Made by a program: the position numbers and the translations under genes
The notes under the pieces: model-generated
Seen by the model: only the letters and a program-made list of their open reading frames with translations
What the model was told of the DNA's origin: nothing
Database searches by the model: none
Shown here: positions 34,557 to 45,012 of the stretch, piece by piece
Layout of the letters: the number at the start of each line of letters is the position of its first letter
Position numbering within the stretch: the first letter of the stretch is position 1
Assembly (NCBI RefSeq): GCF_014646895.1
Contig: NZ_BMOD01000030.1
Span: forward strand, 1-49,747
Length of the DNA: 49,747 nt
Reading direction: 5' to 3'
Source of the DNA: Deinococcus roseus
GTDB taxonomy: Bacteria; Deinococcota; Deinococci; Deinococcales; Deinococcaceae

Positions 34557-34637
34557 GGTTTTCAGCATACCCGTTGTGGAGGATGCGGGCGTGCAGTGCC
34601 CACAATCCTGCAGCGCGCCTCCCGGTACCATGATCCC

Positions 34638-35765
34638 ATGGCCAGCAACCAGCAGAACCCCACCCGTGTGTTTCCTCCTGCAGGTGTGTCTTTCAAAACG
34701 GACATTGTGGTGATCGGGGCCGGACAGGCCGGGCTGTCTGCGGCCTACCACCTGAAACAGGCTGGTCTTGCACCCGGACGGGGTTTTGTGGTGCTGGATG
34801 AAAACCCTGCTGCAGGAGGGGCCTGGCAGTTCCGCTGGCCTTCTTTGACCCTCAGCACGGTGAACCGGATTCACGATCTGCCCGGGCTGGCTTTTGCAGA
34901 CACCCTGGAGTCCAGACAGACCAGCGTGCAGGCCAGCCAGGCGGTGCCGCATTACTTTGCCCTGTACGAAGAGCGGTTTCAACTTCCGGTGTACCGGCCT
35001 GTGCAGGTGCAGAGCGTGACCAGCCATGGGGAACGCCTGAAAATCAGCACCGACCGGTTTTCCCTGCTGGCCCAGGGCATCATCAATGCCACAGGCACCT
35101 GGAATGCCCCTTACGTCCCGGACATTCCGGGAAGGGAGCGTTTTCAGGGCAGGCAACTGCACACCCACGATTACCACACAGCAGCAGAATTTTCAGGACA
35201 GCACGTGGTCATTGTGGGAGGTGGGATTTCTGCTTTGCAGTTGCTGGATGAAATTTCACACGTCACCCGCACCACCTGGGTGACCCGCCAGGAGCCGTGG
35301 TTTCGCAGCGGGGTTTTCGATGAAGAGGCCGGAAGGGCTGCAGTGAAACAGGTGGAAGACCGGGTGCGGCAGGGGCTCTCTCCAAAATCGGTGGTGTCGG
35401 TGACGGGTTTGCCTTTCACACCAGCAGTGCAGGCCATGCAGGAAAGGGGAGTGTTGCACCGTTTGCCGATGTTCAGCGCCATCACGGAACAGGGGTTGGT
35501 GTGGGACGATGGCCGTGAATTGCAGGCCGATGTGATTTTGTGGTGCACCGGGTTTCGCAGCAGCCTGGACCATCTGGACCCCCTGTTTTTGCGAGAAGAG
35601 GGGGGAGGCATCACCCTCACAGGAAGACTGGCCACCCAGGTGGCCCGGGACCCCAGGATTCATCTGGTGGGCCATGGTCCCTCTGCTTCCACCATCGGGG
35701 CGAACCGGGCAGGACGGGCAGCAGCATCAGAACTCATAACCCAGCTGAATTTGCCATCCAGGTGA
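34638..35765 (+). CDS. FAD/NAD(P)-dependent oxidoreductase (flavin monooxygenase-like)
   Basis: A 375-residue flavoprotein. The first dinucleotide fold is IVVIGAGQAGLSAAYHL (about 22-38) for FAD, the second VVIVGGGISALQLL (about 192-205) for NAD(P)H; ATGTW and LWCTGFRSS are the typical GD-like strand ends. It resembles the CzcO/YpdA-type single-component oxidoreductases. It probably moves electrons to a small disulphide or oxygen. The ATG at 34638 has no ribosome site, but TACCAT stands six bases upstream, suggesting a leaderless message. It diverges from the response regulator gene. Confidence 0.88.
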   Translation: MASNQQNPTRVFPPAGVSFKTDIVVIGAGQAGLSAAYHLKQAGLAPGRGFVVLDENPAAGGAWQFRWPSLTLSTVNRIHDLPGLAFADTLESRQTSVQASQAVPHYFALYEERFQLPVYRPVQVQSVTSHGERLKISTDRFSLLAQGIINATGTWNAPYVPDIPGRERFQGRQLHTHDYHTAAEFSGQHVVIVGGGISALQLLDEISHVTRTTWVTRQEPWFRSGVFDEEAGRAAVKQVEDRVRQGLSPKSVVSVTGLPFTPAVQAMQERGVLHRLPMFSAITEQGLVWDDGRELQADVILWCTGFRSSLDHLDPLFLREEGGGITLTGRLATQVARDPRIHLVGHGPSASTIGANRAGRAAASELITQLNLPSR

Positions 35766-35779
35766 ACCCAGAGAGAGAT

Positions 35780-36253
35780 TCAGAACCCTTTCTGGGTGCG
35801 TCCTGCAGGCATGGAGCCACTTTCTGGCTGCAGGCCCTCTTCCAGAATTTCAAACATCCGCCCGAGTTGCACACCGCTGGCTTCCAGCAACTCGGCTTTC
35901 TTGCCCCTCAGGAACAGCAGATCAAATTTGCTGCCATGCAGGCTGGTTTCCTGTTCAAAGGCCCACAGATCTCCATCCTGGGTCAGGGTGCGCTTGATGA
36001 CCAGCTGGGTGCCGCGCAGGTAGGGGATGCTGACCACAAAACTTTCCAGCATGTGGCAGGAGACCACCTCGAAGGGCACCTGTCTGCCCTCTTTGTAAAA
36101 AAGCGTTCCTTTCACGTGTTGCCGGAAAGGCCCTCCCAGTTCCATGCGTTCCAGTGTGGGATCCCAAAGGGGCCAGTTCTGGGGGTTGCTCCACAACTGC
36201 CAGACGGCCTGGGCTGAAGCATGGGTGCTCGCTGCATAGGTGCTGATGTGCAT
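35780..36253 (-). CDS. SRPBCC-family protein
   Basis: A 157-residue protein with the START-like pattern: ASTHASAQAVWQLWSNPQNWPLWDP at residues 9-33 and LERMELGGPFRQHVKGTLFY, ending in a long C-terminal helix (GVQLGRMFEILEEGLQ). AAGGAGG lies six bases before the ATG at 36253. The hydrophobic pocket likely binds a lipid or aromatic molecule; the task is not known. It is convergent with the oxidoreductase gene, with only 14 bases between. Confidence 0.85.
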   Translation of the reverse strand: MHISTYAASTHASAQAVWQLWSNPQNWPLWDPTLERMELGGPFRQHVKGTLFYKEGRQVPFEVVSCHMLESFVVSIPYLRGTQLVIKRTLTQDGDLWAFEQETSLHGSKFDLLFLRGKKAELLEASGVQLGRMFEILEEGLQPESGSMPAGRTQKGF

Positions 36254-36418
36254 GGGGTCCTCCTTGAAATGCCATGTGGAATGAAGTGACCATAACAGAT
36301 TTCTTACAAAAAGGCGAGCCACCTGTCTGGTTTACCGGTCAACATGAATTTTCTTTCAGAAAGTCGAAGGGAGGAGAGGCTTTAAGCGCAGGGAGGCACC
36401 CTCTACTGCTTTTGTCCC

Positions 36419-36572
36419 TTTCAAAAAACACTGTTCTGAGACCAAACCTCTTGTTGTTCTGTCAAAGGCTCTACTGCTTTTTTTGGTGAAATGGAAGGAT
36501 TCAACGGAATTCTTCCATTTCAAAAAACATCTCCCAGAAAGCAAGCCGCTTGTTCTTCTGCCAAAGGCTCTA
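36419..36572. repeat. Imperfect 55-bp direct repeat before the beta-lactamase-like gene
   Basis: Copies 36419-36473 and 36518-36572 agree at 43 of 55 positions by my hand alignment without gaps; both start TTTCAAAAAACA and end CAAAGGCTCTA. The second copy runs up to the gene's ATG and supplies its weak ribosome site. CTCTACTGCTTT occurs at 36401, 36469 and again at 48762, the outer two within CACCCTCTACTGCTTT. The rest of 36254-36418 holds no gene. Confidence 0.65.
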
Positions 36573-36574
36573 AA

Positions 36575-37999
36575 ATGGGCTGCATGTTGAGCAATGCCCC
36601 CTTTTCCCTTCTTGTTCCTCTGGTCGTTCTCACCACGGTGAATTTTGCACAGGCTGCCCCACGCCTTGGAGCGCACCCGGACAAATACCGGATCGTATTT
36701 GATCTGAATGTGAAAACCACCTTCCAGACGGTCAGCACCGCCAGCACCCTCACCATCATCCTGCCAGGGATCAACCTGCCTGCAGAAGGCCGTTCCCTGG
36801 GCATTCTGAACCTGAGTTACCAGCAGAAAGGCAACCAGATTGTGCTGACAGGTCAGGTGCAGGGCATCGTGGTCAGCACCCTGGACAATGCCACAGAAGG
36901 CATGCGCCTGATTCTGGACGTGCCCAGAGCTGCGGATTCCCCCACGACCCTGGCTCCCCTTCCTGCACCCACCAGCCCTGCAGGCCTCAATTCAACTTGC
37001 CTGAGCAACAAAGCCCCGGTCACCACTTTTGCAGCTCCTCCTCCGCCTGCCGTGCTGACCGGACGGATCGGGCTGTTTGTGGCAGAGCTGGACAGCCTCA
37101 CCCTGAAGCCTGTGCGGGCGGTGGTCTACAACGCAGACCAGGCTTTTCCGCTGGCCAGCACCTACAAGCAGGTGGTGCTTTATGACGTGCTGGAAGACAT
37201 TGATGCCGGAAAATACACCCTGAACAGCACCCTCACCACCACCGAAGCCATGCGCAGCATTCTGGATTACTCCAGAGGCACCAACACCATCGCCCATCTG
37301 GCCGAACAGGCCATTCGGGTGTCCGAGAACACCGCCAACGACATGCTGCACCTCACCACCGGACTCCTGCATCCTCAGGAGACCGCAGACAGCCTGGGGC
37401 TCTGCAACACCCGGATCATGCTCACCACCAAAGCCTGGTGGACCGCGCAGGCCGGACTGGGAGGCCACTATTTCCCGCAAGTCACCCTTTTGCAAAGCAC
37501 CCAGGCTTTTGCCAGTGCTGGCCGCACCGATCAGATCACCATGGCGGTGGACCTGGTGAAAACCTCTTTCAATGTGAAGGCAGAAGATTTGCTGGAAGCC
37601 CTGGACGGCAAAAACGGTTATTTCCGCAGACGTTACGATTCCAGAATTGATTTCAACACCCAGAACGTCAGCACCCCCAGAGAATTCACCACGCTGGTGG
37701 CAAATCCCTTTGTTCCAGGCAAGCTCAGCCAGAGCAGTTTGCAGTTCTACCGGGACACGTTTGCCAAAGGCTGTTGCAAACCCAAACCCCTGCCGTTTCC
37801 GGTGAATTACTGGGGAGCCAAATTGGGAACAGGCTGGCGGCTCATGGCCCTCACGGGTTATGTGGAATTGCCGGGCGGCAGGAAATTCGCCTACAGCTAC
37901 TTCAACCACGAGAGCAAAAGTTCCGATGTGGCAGACATGCGTGCGCAGGTGCCCACAGCTTTGAAGTGGATCACCCAGGCCATCAACACCCTGAAGTGA
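36575..37999 (+). CDS. Secreted serine hydrolase, class A beta-lactamase-like
   Basis: About 474 residues from the ATG at 36575, with a signal peptide ending AQAA (about residues 5-27). Residues 30-120 are a beta-rich domain (YRIVFDLN, TLTIILPGINL) resembling AMIN-type cell-wall domains, then a proline-rich linker. The hydrolase part carries the SxxK motif STYK, an SxN-type VSENTAND, and KLGTG in place of KTG. The order and spacing suit class A beta-lactamases and penicillin-binding relatives. An N-terminal AMIN-like domain suggests anchoring to the wall. Whether it opens drugs or acts on the cell wall is not clear. The open frame continues upstream through the repeat. Confidence 0.8.
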   Translation: MGCMLSNAPFSLLVPLVVLTTVNFAQAAPRLGAHPDKYRIVFDLNVKTTFQTVSTASTLTIILPGINLPAEGRSLGILNLSYQQKGNQIVLTGQVQGIVVSTLDNATEGMRLILDVPRAADSPTTLAPLPAPTSPAGLNSTCLSNKAPVTTFAAPPPPAVLTGRIGLFVAELDSLTLKPVRAVVYNADQAFPLASTYKQVVLYDVLEDIDAGKYTLNSTLTTTEAMRSILDYSRGTNTIAHLAEQAIRVSENTANDMLHLTTGLLHPQETADSLGLCNTRIMLTTKAWWTAQAGLGGHYFPQVTLLQSTQAFASAGRTDQITMAVDLVKTSFNVKAEDLLEALDGKNGYFRRRYDSRIDFNTQNVSTPREFTTLVANPFVPGKLSQSSLQFYRDTFAKGCCKPKPLPFPVNYWGAKLGTGWRLMALTGYVELPGGRKFAYSYFNHESKSSDVADMRAQVPTALKWITQAINTLK

Positions 38000-38024
38000 T
38001 TCCGACAAAAGTGATTTCAAATTT

Positions 38025-38066
38025 GAGCAGCTTTCCCATGGTTTCAAAACCATGGGAAAGCTGCTC
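38025..38066 (+). terminator. Very long perfect hairpin after the hydrolase gene
   Basis: Arms of 20 bp (38025-38044, 38047-38066) with only CA between them; the top contains CCATGG. It is followed by TTTCTACG, a short T-run. Confidence 0.8.
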
Positions 38067-38096
38067 TTTCTACGATAACTGATCTTATCGTAGAAA
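38067..38096. repeat. Second inverted repeat directly adjoining
   Basis: TTTCTACGATAA (38067-38078) and TTATCGTAGAAA (38085-38096), loop CTGATC. It starts on the next base after the first hairpin and is bounded by TTT and AAA, so it could end transcription from either side or be an operator. Confidence 0.7.
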
Positions 38097-38263
38097 AACA
38101 CGGGGTTTTGTGCTGTTTCCCGCTGTAATGGCTTTTAAGGCACTCTGCATTGCATATGGACCCAGAGTGCAGGGCATTGCCTGAAGGTGCCCTGTCGTTC
38201 ATTCTGGGTCATCATGTTTTTCTCATGATTGTGTGTGTCCTCAGTCCGACCAGAATCCCGGGG

Positions 38264-38377
38264 ATGTACAATGGACCCATGGATCTGGAGCAAAAAGAGC
38301 GCCTGATGCACCTGCTGATTCAACGGGCAAACCAATACTCAAAGGGGTTGCTCTGGTTGGCGCTCTGGGGCATTTGA
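38264..38377 (+). CDS. Small hypothetical protein
   Basis: A 37-residue frame, MDLEQKERLMHLLIQRANQ in its centre and SKGLLWLALWGI at its end: a polar helix followed by a short hydrophobic one, like a peptide anchored in the membrane. The frame is open 38 codons further up. There is no clear ribosome site, so it may equally be a remnant of a larger gene. Nothing else was seen in 38097-38467. Confidence 0.3.
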   Translation: MYNGPMDLEQKERLMHLLIQRANQYSKGLLWLALWGI

Positions 38378-38467
38378 CGGCCATCCCGGATCCCTCTCAT
38401 GCACACCGTGAGGTTTGTTCAGGTGTTTTTTAAACCTGCAGGGTAAGGTGACAGCAAGAGGTTGTGC

Positions 38468-41104
<2,637 letters not shown>

Positions 41105-41122
41105 AACCCTGAACTTCACACC

Positions 41123-41150
41123 AAAAAGAAGCAGCACATGTGCTGCTTCT
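41123..41150. terminator. Bidirectional hairpin, strong for the minus strand
   Basis: AGAAGCAGCAC/GTGCTGCTTCT (41127-41137, 41140-41150) with an AT loop. On the minus strand five T's follow (41123-41127), ending the stress-protein gene; on the plus strand only TCT follows the GH63 gene. Confidence 0.8.
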
Positions 41151-41163
41151 CTGGATTCAGGGC

Positions 41164-42372
41164 TCATTTGCGAAAGGTGCCGTCTTCATTCAGGCGATTG
41201 GCTTCGATGCTGTCGCGGTCCAGCTGGTTGCGGCGCTCGGTTTCCAGCTCGGTGTCCAGATCGCGGGTGCTTTCCCGCAGGCTTCCGGTGGCGGTCTGGT
41301 CTGCCCGCACATCCACATCCCCGGTCTTGTTGACCTCCAGCACTTCCTTGCCCACGGTTTCGGTGAAGGTCTGGCGTTCGGTTTCGGTGCGTTTGCCCAC
41401 CTCGACTTCTTCGGTGACATAAGCGCGTTTCTCGACATCGGCACGCTCGGCTTCCAGGTCCACCCGGACGCGCTGGCGGTCCGATCCCAGTTGCACGCCC
41501 CCTTCCACAGGGCGTTCTCCGGTCACGGGATGGCGCTCGATCACGATTTCTTCTCGTTCCAGATCCACATCGACATTCTCGGTGCGGGTTTCCACGCGTT
41601 TGCCCACCTCCACGCTGCCTGCCACATAACGCTCTTTGTCCACTTCCAGGCGCTCTTCGTGCAGGCGCAGACGGGCAGCTTCATCCAGATCGGAATCCAT
41701 TGGGGCGTTGCGGTTGTCGGTGTAGGTGTCGTTGCGCATGTTGGTGTCGTTGCGGTTGTCGGTGCGGGTATCGGTGCGCATGCTGGTGTCGGTGTAGGTG
41801 TCAGAACGGGTGTCAGACATGTTGCCCAGAGAAGCGCGGCTGTTGCTGGTTTCTCCGTTCCATCCCTGCACGGTGCCCTGGTGGCGGGTCACCACATCGG
41901 TCACCTGATCGCGGGTCACATGGGCTGGGGGTTCAATGGCCACCAGCACGCCTCCATCGTTGAGGGAGCGTTCGTAGTAACTGGCTTCTTCATGGCTGTA
42001 ACCTGCATCTGCGAGGGAACCTGCGAGGGTTCCGGTGACGCCTCCGACCACGGCACCTGCCACTGCACCACCTGCGGCTGCACCCAGTGAGCTGGCCAGG
42101 AAGCCTGCAGTGATGAACGGTCCCACACCGGGAATCAGCGCTGCGGCCAGACCAAACAAGGCACCTGCACTGGCCCCCACGGCCAGACCACGGGCGGCAC
42201 CTTTGCCATCTTCATGGTTGGAGTGGTCGACAAGACCATCGGTGACGGTGCCATCGGCCTGACGCGCAATGAAAGAAAGATCAGATTCATGCACACCCAG
42301 GGTGTGAAGCTCATTGACGGCCTCCTGGGCCTGCTGCTGGCTGGGAAATACGGCTGTGATTCGGTTGTTCAT
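41164..42372 (-). CDS. Stress protein with DUF2382 (YsnF/AvaK-type) domain
   Basis: About 402 residues. Residues 1-50 are a general-stress-17M-like flap (ITAVFPSQQQAQEAVNELH); then a glycine/alanine-rich hydrophobic stretch (about 65-125) that may lie in a membrane; then a low-complexity run of TDTR/NDT units (about 175-220); then two DUF2382 blocks with charged repeats such as EERLEVDKERYVAGSVEVGK and EKRAYVTEEVEVGKRTETE. AGGAGG lies upstream of the ATG at 42372. Homologues are tied to desiccation and oxidative stress in Deinococcus and cyanobacteria. The function at molecular level is unknown. Confidence 0.88.
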   Translation of the reverse strand: MNNRITAVFPSQQQAQEAVNELHTLGVHESDLSFIARQADGTVTDGLVDHSNHEDGKGAARGLAVGASAGALFGLAAALIPGVGPFITAGFLASSLGAAAGGAVAGAVVGGVTGTLAGSLADAGYSHEEASYYERSLNDGGVLVAIEPPAHVTRDQVTDVVTRHQGTVQGWNGETSNSRASLGNMSDTRSDTYTDTSMRTDTRTDNRNDTNMRNDTYTDNRNAPMDSDLDEAARLRLHEERLEVDKERYVAGSVEVGKRVETRTENVDVDLEREEIVIERHPVTGERPVEGGVQLGSDRQRVRVDLEAERADVEKRAYVTEEVEVGKRTETERQTFTETVGKEVLEVNKTGDVDVRADQTATGSLRESTRDLDTELETERRNQLDRDSIEANRLNEDGTFRK

Positions 42373-42577
42373 GTCATGCCTCCTGTGTTCACGTGTGGTG
42401 AACGAATTCAATGCTTGAAGTTTGGCTTGCTGGTTTCAGCGTATAGACTCTGCTGATTTGCAAAAGCGGGATTTTATGCACTCTTCAGGTTTTTTACAGA
42501 AAACAGAGCTGGAATGAGCGTTTTTCCAGCATCCGCTGAGAAGAAAAAGCCGGAATCTTAAGACTTGTGTCTATCAA

Positions 42578-42606
42578 TTGTGTCTTTTCCCACGCTGTCA
42601 TACACT
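42578..42606 (+). promoter_or_regulatory. Promoter of the LacI-GGDEF gene
   Basis: TTGTGT (42578-42583) and TACACT (42601-42606) are 17 bases apart, giving a leader of about 45 bases with AGAGGTAAG as ribosome site. No clear palindromic operator lies near it. Confidence 0.55.
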
Positions 42607-42659
42607 GAGGCATCTCCCCTCGACTCCAGCACTGTGCCTTAGACCTCCAGAGGTAAGCC

Positions 42660-44915
42660 ATGACCCAGCCGGACTGCCCCAGAAGCGTTGCCATTCTGGT
42701 GGACCATTTGTACAACTACCAGATTCACATCCTGAACGGCATCCGCAGCCAGTTGCAGCAGTTGGGCCTCTCTTCCATGGTGTATCTGGGACGGGAACTG
42801 CGCACCTCCCGCACCTCATGGCTGAAAGCCAACGACCTGTACACCCAGCTCAACCCTGAAAACCACTGTGGATTGCTTTCGCTCTCGGCGTCTCTTTCCA
42901 CCCACACCACCCATCAGGATTTCCTGCAGTTCTTGCAGCAGTATGGGTTGCCCACCATCAGCATCGGGGTGGAGCTTGCGGGCATGCCCAGCGTGCTTTC
43001 GGACAACAAACCAGGGATGCAGGATTTGATGGACCACCTGATCCGGGTGCGGGGGTTTCGCAGGTTCGTGTTTGTGCGGGGCATTGAAGGCAACGTGGAT
43101 TCTCAGGAGCGGGAACAGGTTTTTCTGGACAACCTGCAGGCAAACGGGTTGCAGGTTCCCCCGGAGCACATCCTCACCGGGAAATTCCAGTCGATTCTGG
43201 CCCACCGGGAAATGCAGAAACTGCTGGTCCATACCCGCGACTTCGAGGCGGTGGTGTCCTGCAACGACGAGATGACCGAGGGCATCATCCAGGCCCTCAC
43301 AGAGCAGGGGATCCGGGTGCCTGAAGACATTGCGGTGGTGGGTTTCGATGACAACGAGGATTTCCGTTACGCCATTCCGGCCCTCACCACCGTGCGGCTT
43401 CCCTTTTATGAGCAGGGAGAAGTGGCGGCGCAGCTTCTGCTGCAGGTGCTGGATGGACAGTCTGTCCCGGAGATCACCCACATCCAGACCCAGCTGGTGG
43501 TGCGTCAATCCTGCGGTCACCAGCGTTCTGGCACGGCCCAGGCTGAGGGTCAGCAGTGGCCTTTTGAGCAGGACAACCTGAAACGGCAACTGCTGTCCTG
43601 CCTCACCGAGGGTGTGCACCACGCGGGATTTCTGGCCCGCTGGAAAGGCATGATCCTGGCCTGTGTTCGCAGCCAGCAGGACATCCACATCTGGCAGGAC
43701 TGGCTGGAAGCGGTGTACCAGGACACTGCTGTGCCCCTCACGGTGCAGCAGCAGCGGGATTTTGACCGGTTGTGTTTCCAGTTGCAGAAGTTCCTGATCC
43801 ATGCCCAGCAGATGGTGCTGGCCCGCCACAAGTTGCTGCGGGCTTTCGATGCAGACACCAAATGGCACCTGGACATGGCCCTGATGTCGCAGAGCAATTA
43901 CTCTGGTCTGTACGAGCAGATGGGTCTGTACCTGAAAACCCTGGACCTGAAGCGGTATTTTCTGGTGGTCTATGAATTCTTCGGACCGGAGCCTGCCCCT
44001 TTTGGGCGGGTGGTGCTTGCAGAAGGCCACCAGGGTTCACTGGACAGCGAATCTTTTGTGACCCGTGATGTTTTGCCACGCAGCATGTGGTCAGAACTGC
44101 AAGAAGGGCATCTGGTGATGACGGCCCTGTTCTCTGGTGAGGAGCACTTTGGCTATTTGCTTTTCGAGCAGCCCGAACAACCCTACTTCAACGAGGAGGG
44201 GTTCCGTCAAGCGCTCAGTGGCGCGTTTTTCAGGTTGGACCAGTCGCTGGCGGTGCGCGATTACACCGAAGGGCTGGAAAAACAGGTTCTGCTGCGCACC
44301 CGGCAACTGCAAGAAGAAGTGCGGGAACGCCGCTACGCCGAGCAGCGCCTGCAGGAAGCCAACATTGAATTGCAACGCTATGCTTTCCTGGACGGCCTGA
44401 CCGGACTGTACAACCGGGCGGCTTTCGATGACCATTTGCAGCGCCTGTGGCAGGACCATCTGGAACGGCAGCAACCGCTGAGTGTCCTCTTGTGCGATGT
44501 GGATTTTTTCAAGCTCTACAACGACCATTACGGCCACCTGAAAGGCGACCAGTGCCTGAAAGACATTGCGGCCCTGCTGCGGCGCTGCACCCACAACCCG
44601 CAAGATGTGGTGGCCCGTTATGGCGGCGAGGAATTTGTGCTGATTCTGCCCGAATCCAGCCTTTCGGGTGCCCTGACCGTGGCAGAGCGCCTGCACCGTC
44701 ACCTCCAGGAAGCCGCCATCCCACACGAAATGTCCAAGGTCAGCGATGTGGTGACCCTGAGCATAGGTGCGGCCAGCATCGTGCCAGCGGCCCATTCCAG
44801 TCCCAGAGCCCTGCTGGAAGAGGTGGATGGGCTGTTGTACCAGTCCAAGCGTGAAGGCCGGGCACGGACCAGCTGGAACCAGCCAGCACGCAGGAAAAGT
44901 CCTGAAGGCAGCTGA
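42660..44915 (+). CDS. LacI-type sugar-sensor domain fused to GGDEF diguanylate cyclase
   Basis: A 751-residue soluble protein. Residues 8-about 285 are a periplasmic-binding-protein-like LacI/GalR sensor without the DNA-binding helix: SVAILVDHLYNYQIHILNGI, VSCNDEMTEGIIQALTEQGIRVPEDIAVVGFDD. Residues 290-530 form a middle domain of unclear kind, then a coiled coil (about 538-575). The GGDEF domain (about 575-735) has YGGEEF (Glu657-Glu658) and DFFKLYNDHYGH, so it should make c-di-GMP from GTP. The inhibitory RxxD is NPQD (646-649), so feedback is likely lost. No membrane segment was found. Sugar binding may set the cyclase activity. It ends in a good terminator. Confidence 0.92.
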   Translation: MTQPDCPRSVAILVDHLYNYQIHILNGIRSQLQQLGLSSMVYLGRELRTSRTSWLKANDLYTQLNPENHCGLLSLSASLSTHTTHQDFLQFLQQYGLPTISIGVELAGMPSVLSDNKPGMQDLMDHLIRVRGFRRFVFVRGIEGNVDSQEREQVFLDNLQANGLQVPPEHILTGKFQSILAHREMQKLLVHTRDFEAVVSCNDEMTEGIIQALTEQGIRVPEDIAVVGFDDNEDFRYAIPALTTVRLPFYEQGEVAAQLLLQVLDGQSVPEITHIQTQLVVRQSCGHQRSGTAQAEGQQWPFEQDNLKRQLLSCLTEGVHHAGFLARWKGMILACVRSQQDIHIWQDWLEAVYQDTAVPLTVQQQRDFDRLCFQLQKFLIHAQQMVLARHKLLRAFDADTKWHLDMALMSQSNYSGLYEQMGLYLKTLDLKRYFLVVYEFFGPEPAPFGRVVLAEGHQGSLDSESFVTRDVLPRSMWSELQEGHLVMTALFSGEEHFGYLLFEQPEQPYFNEEGFRQALSGAFFRLDQSLAVRDYTEGLEKQVLLRTRQLQEEVRERRYAEQRLQEANIELQRYAFLDGLTGLYNRAAFDDHLQRLWQDHLERQQPLSVLLCDVDFFKLYNDHYGHLKGDQCLKDIAALLRRCTHNPQDVVARYGGEEFVLILPESSLSGALTVAERLHRHLQEAAIPHEMSKVSDVVTLSIGAASIVPAAHSSPRALLEEVDGLLYQSKREGRARTSWNQPARRKSPEGS

Positions 44916-44951
44916 AAAGAAAGTTGAACAGGAAACAGCAACATGCTGAAC

Positions 44952-44977
44952 AAAAAAGAGGCCCACTGGGCCTCTTT
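44952..44977. terminator. Bidirectional terminator
   Basis: AAAGAGGCCCA/TGGGCCTCTTT (44955-44965, 44967-44977) with T-rich tails on both strands (six A's at 44952-44957 serve the minus strand). It separates the convergent LacI-GGDEF and beta-helix genes. Confidence 0.88.
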
Positions 44978-45012
44978 CTGCTTGAACTTGTAAACTGTGA
45001 ACTTCAAACTTC

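Noticed and set aside
33885..34637. 251 extra codons in front of the flavin oxidoreductase
   Set aside because: They are antisense to the response regulator; the Rossmann fold starts soon after ATG 34638.
41140..42090. 316-codon plus-strand frame opposite the DUF2382 gene
   Set aside because: Repetitive GVGV/HVHV composition is the complement of charged repeats on the real strand.
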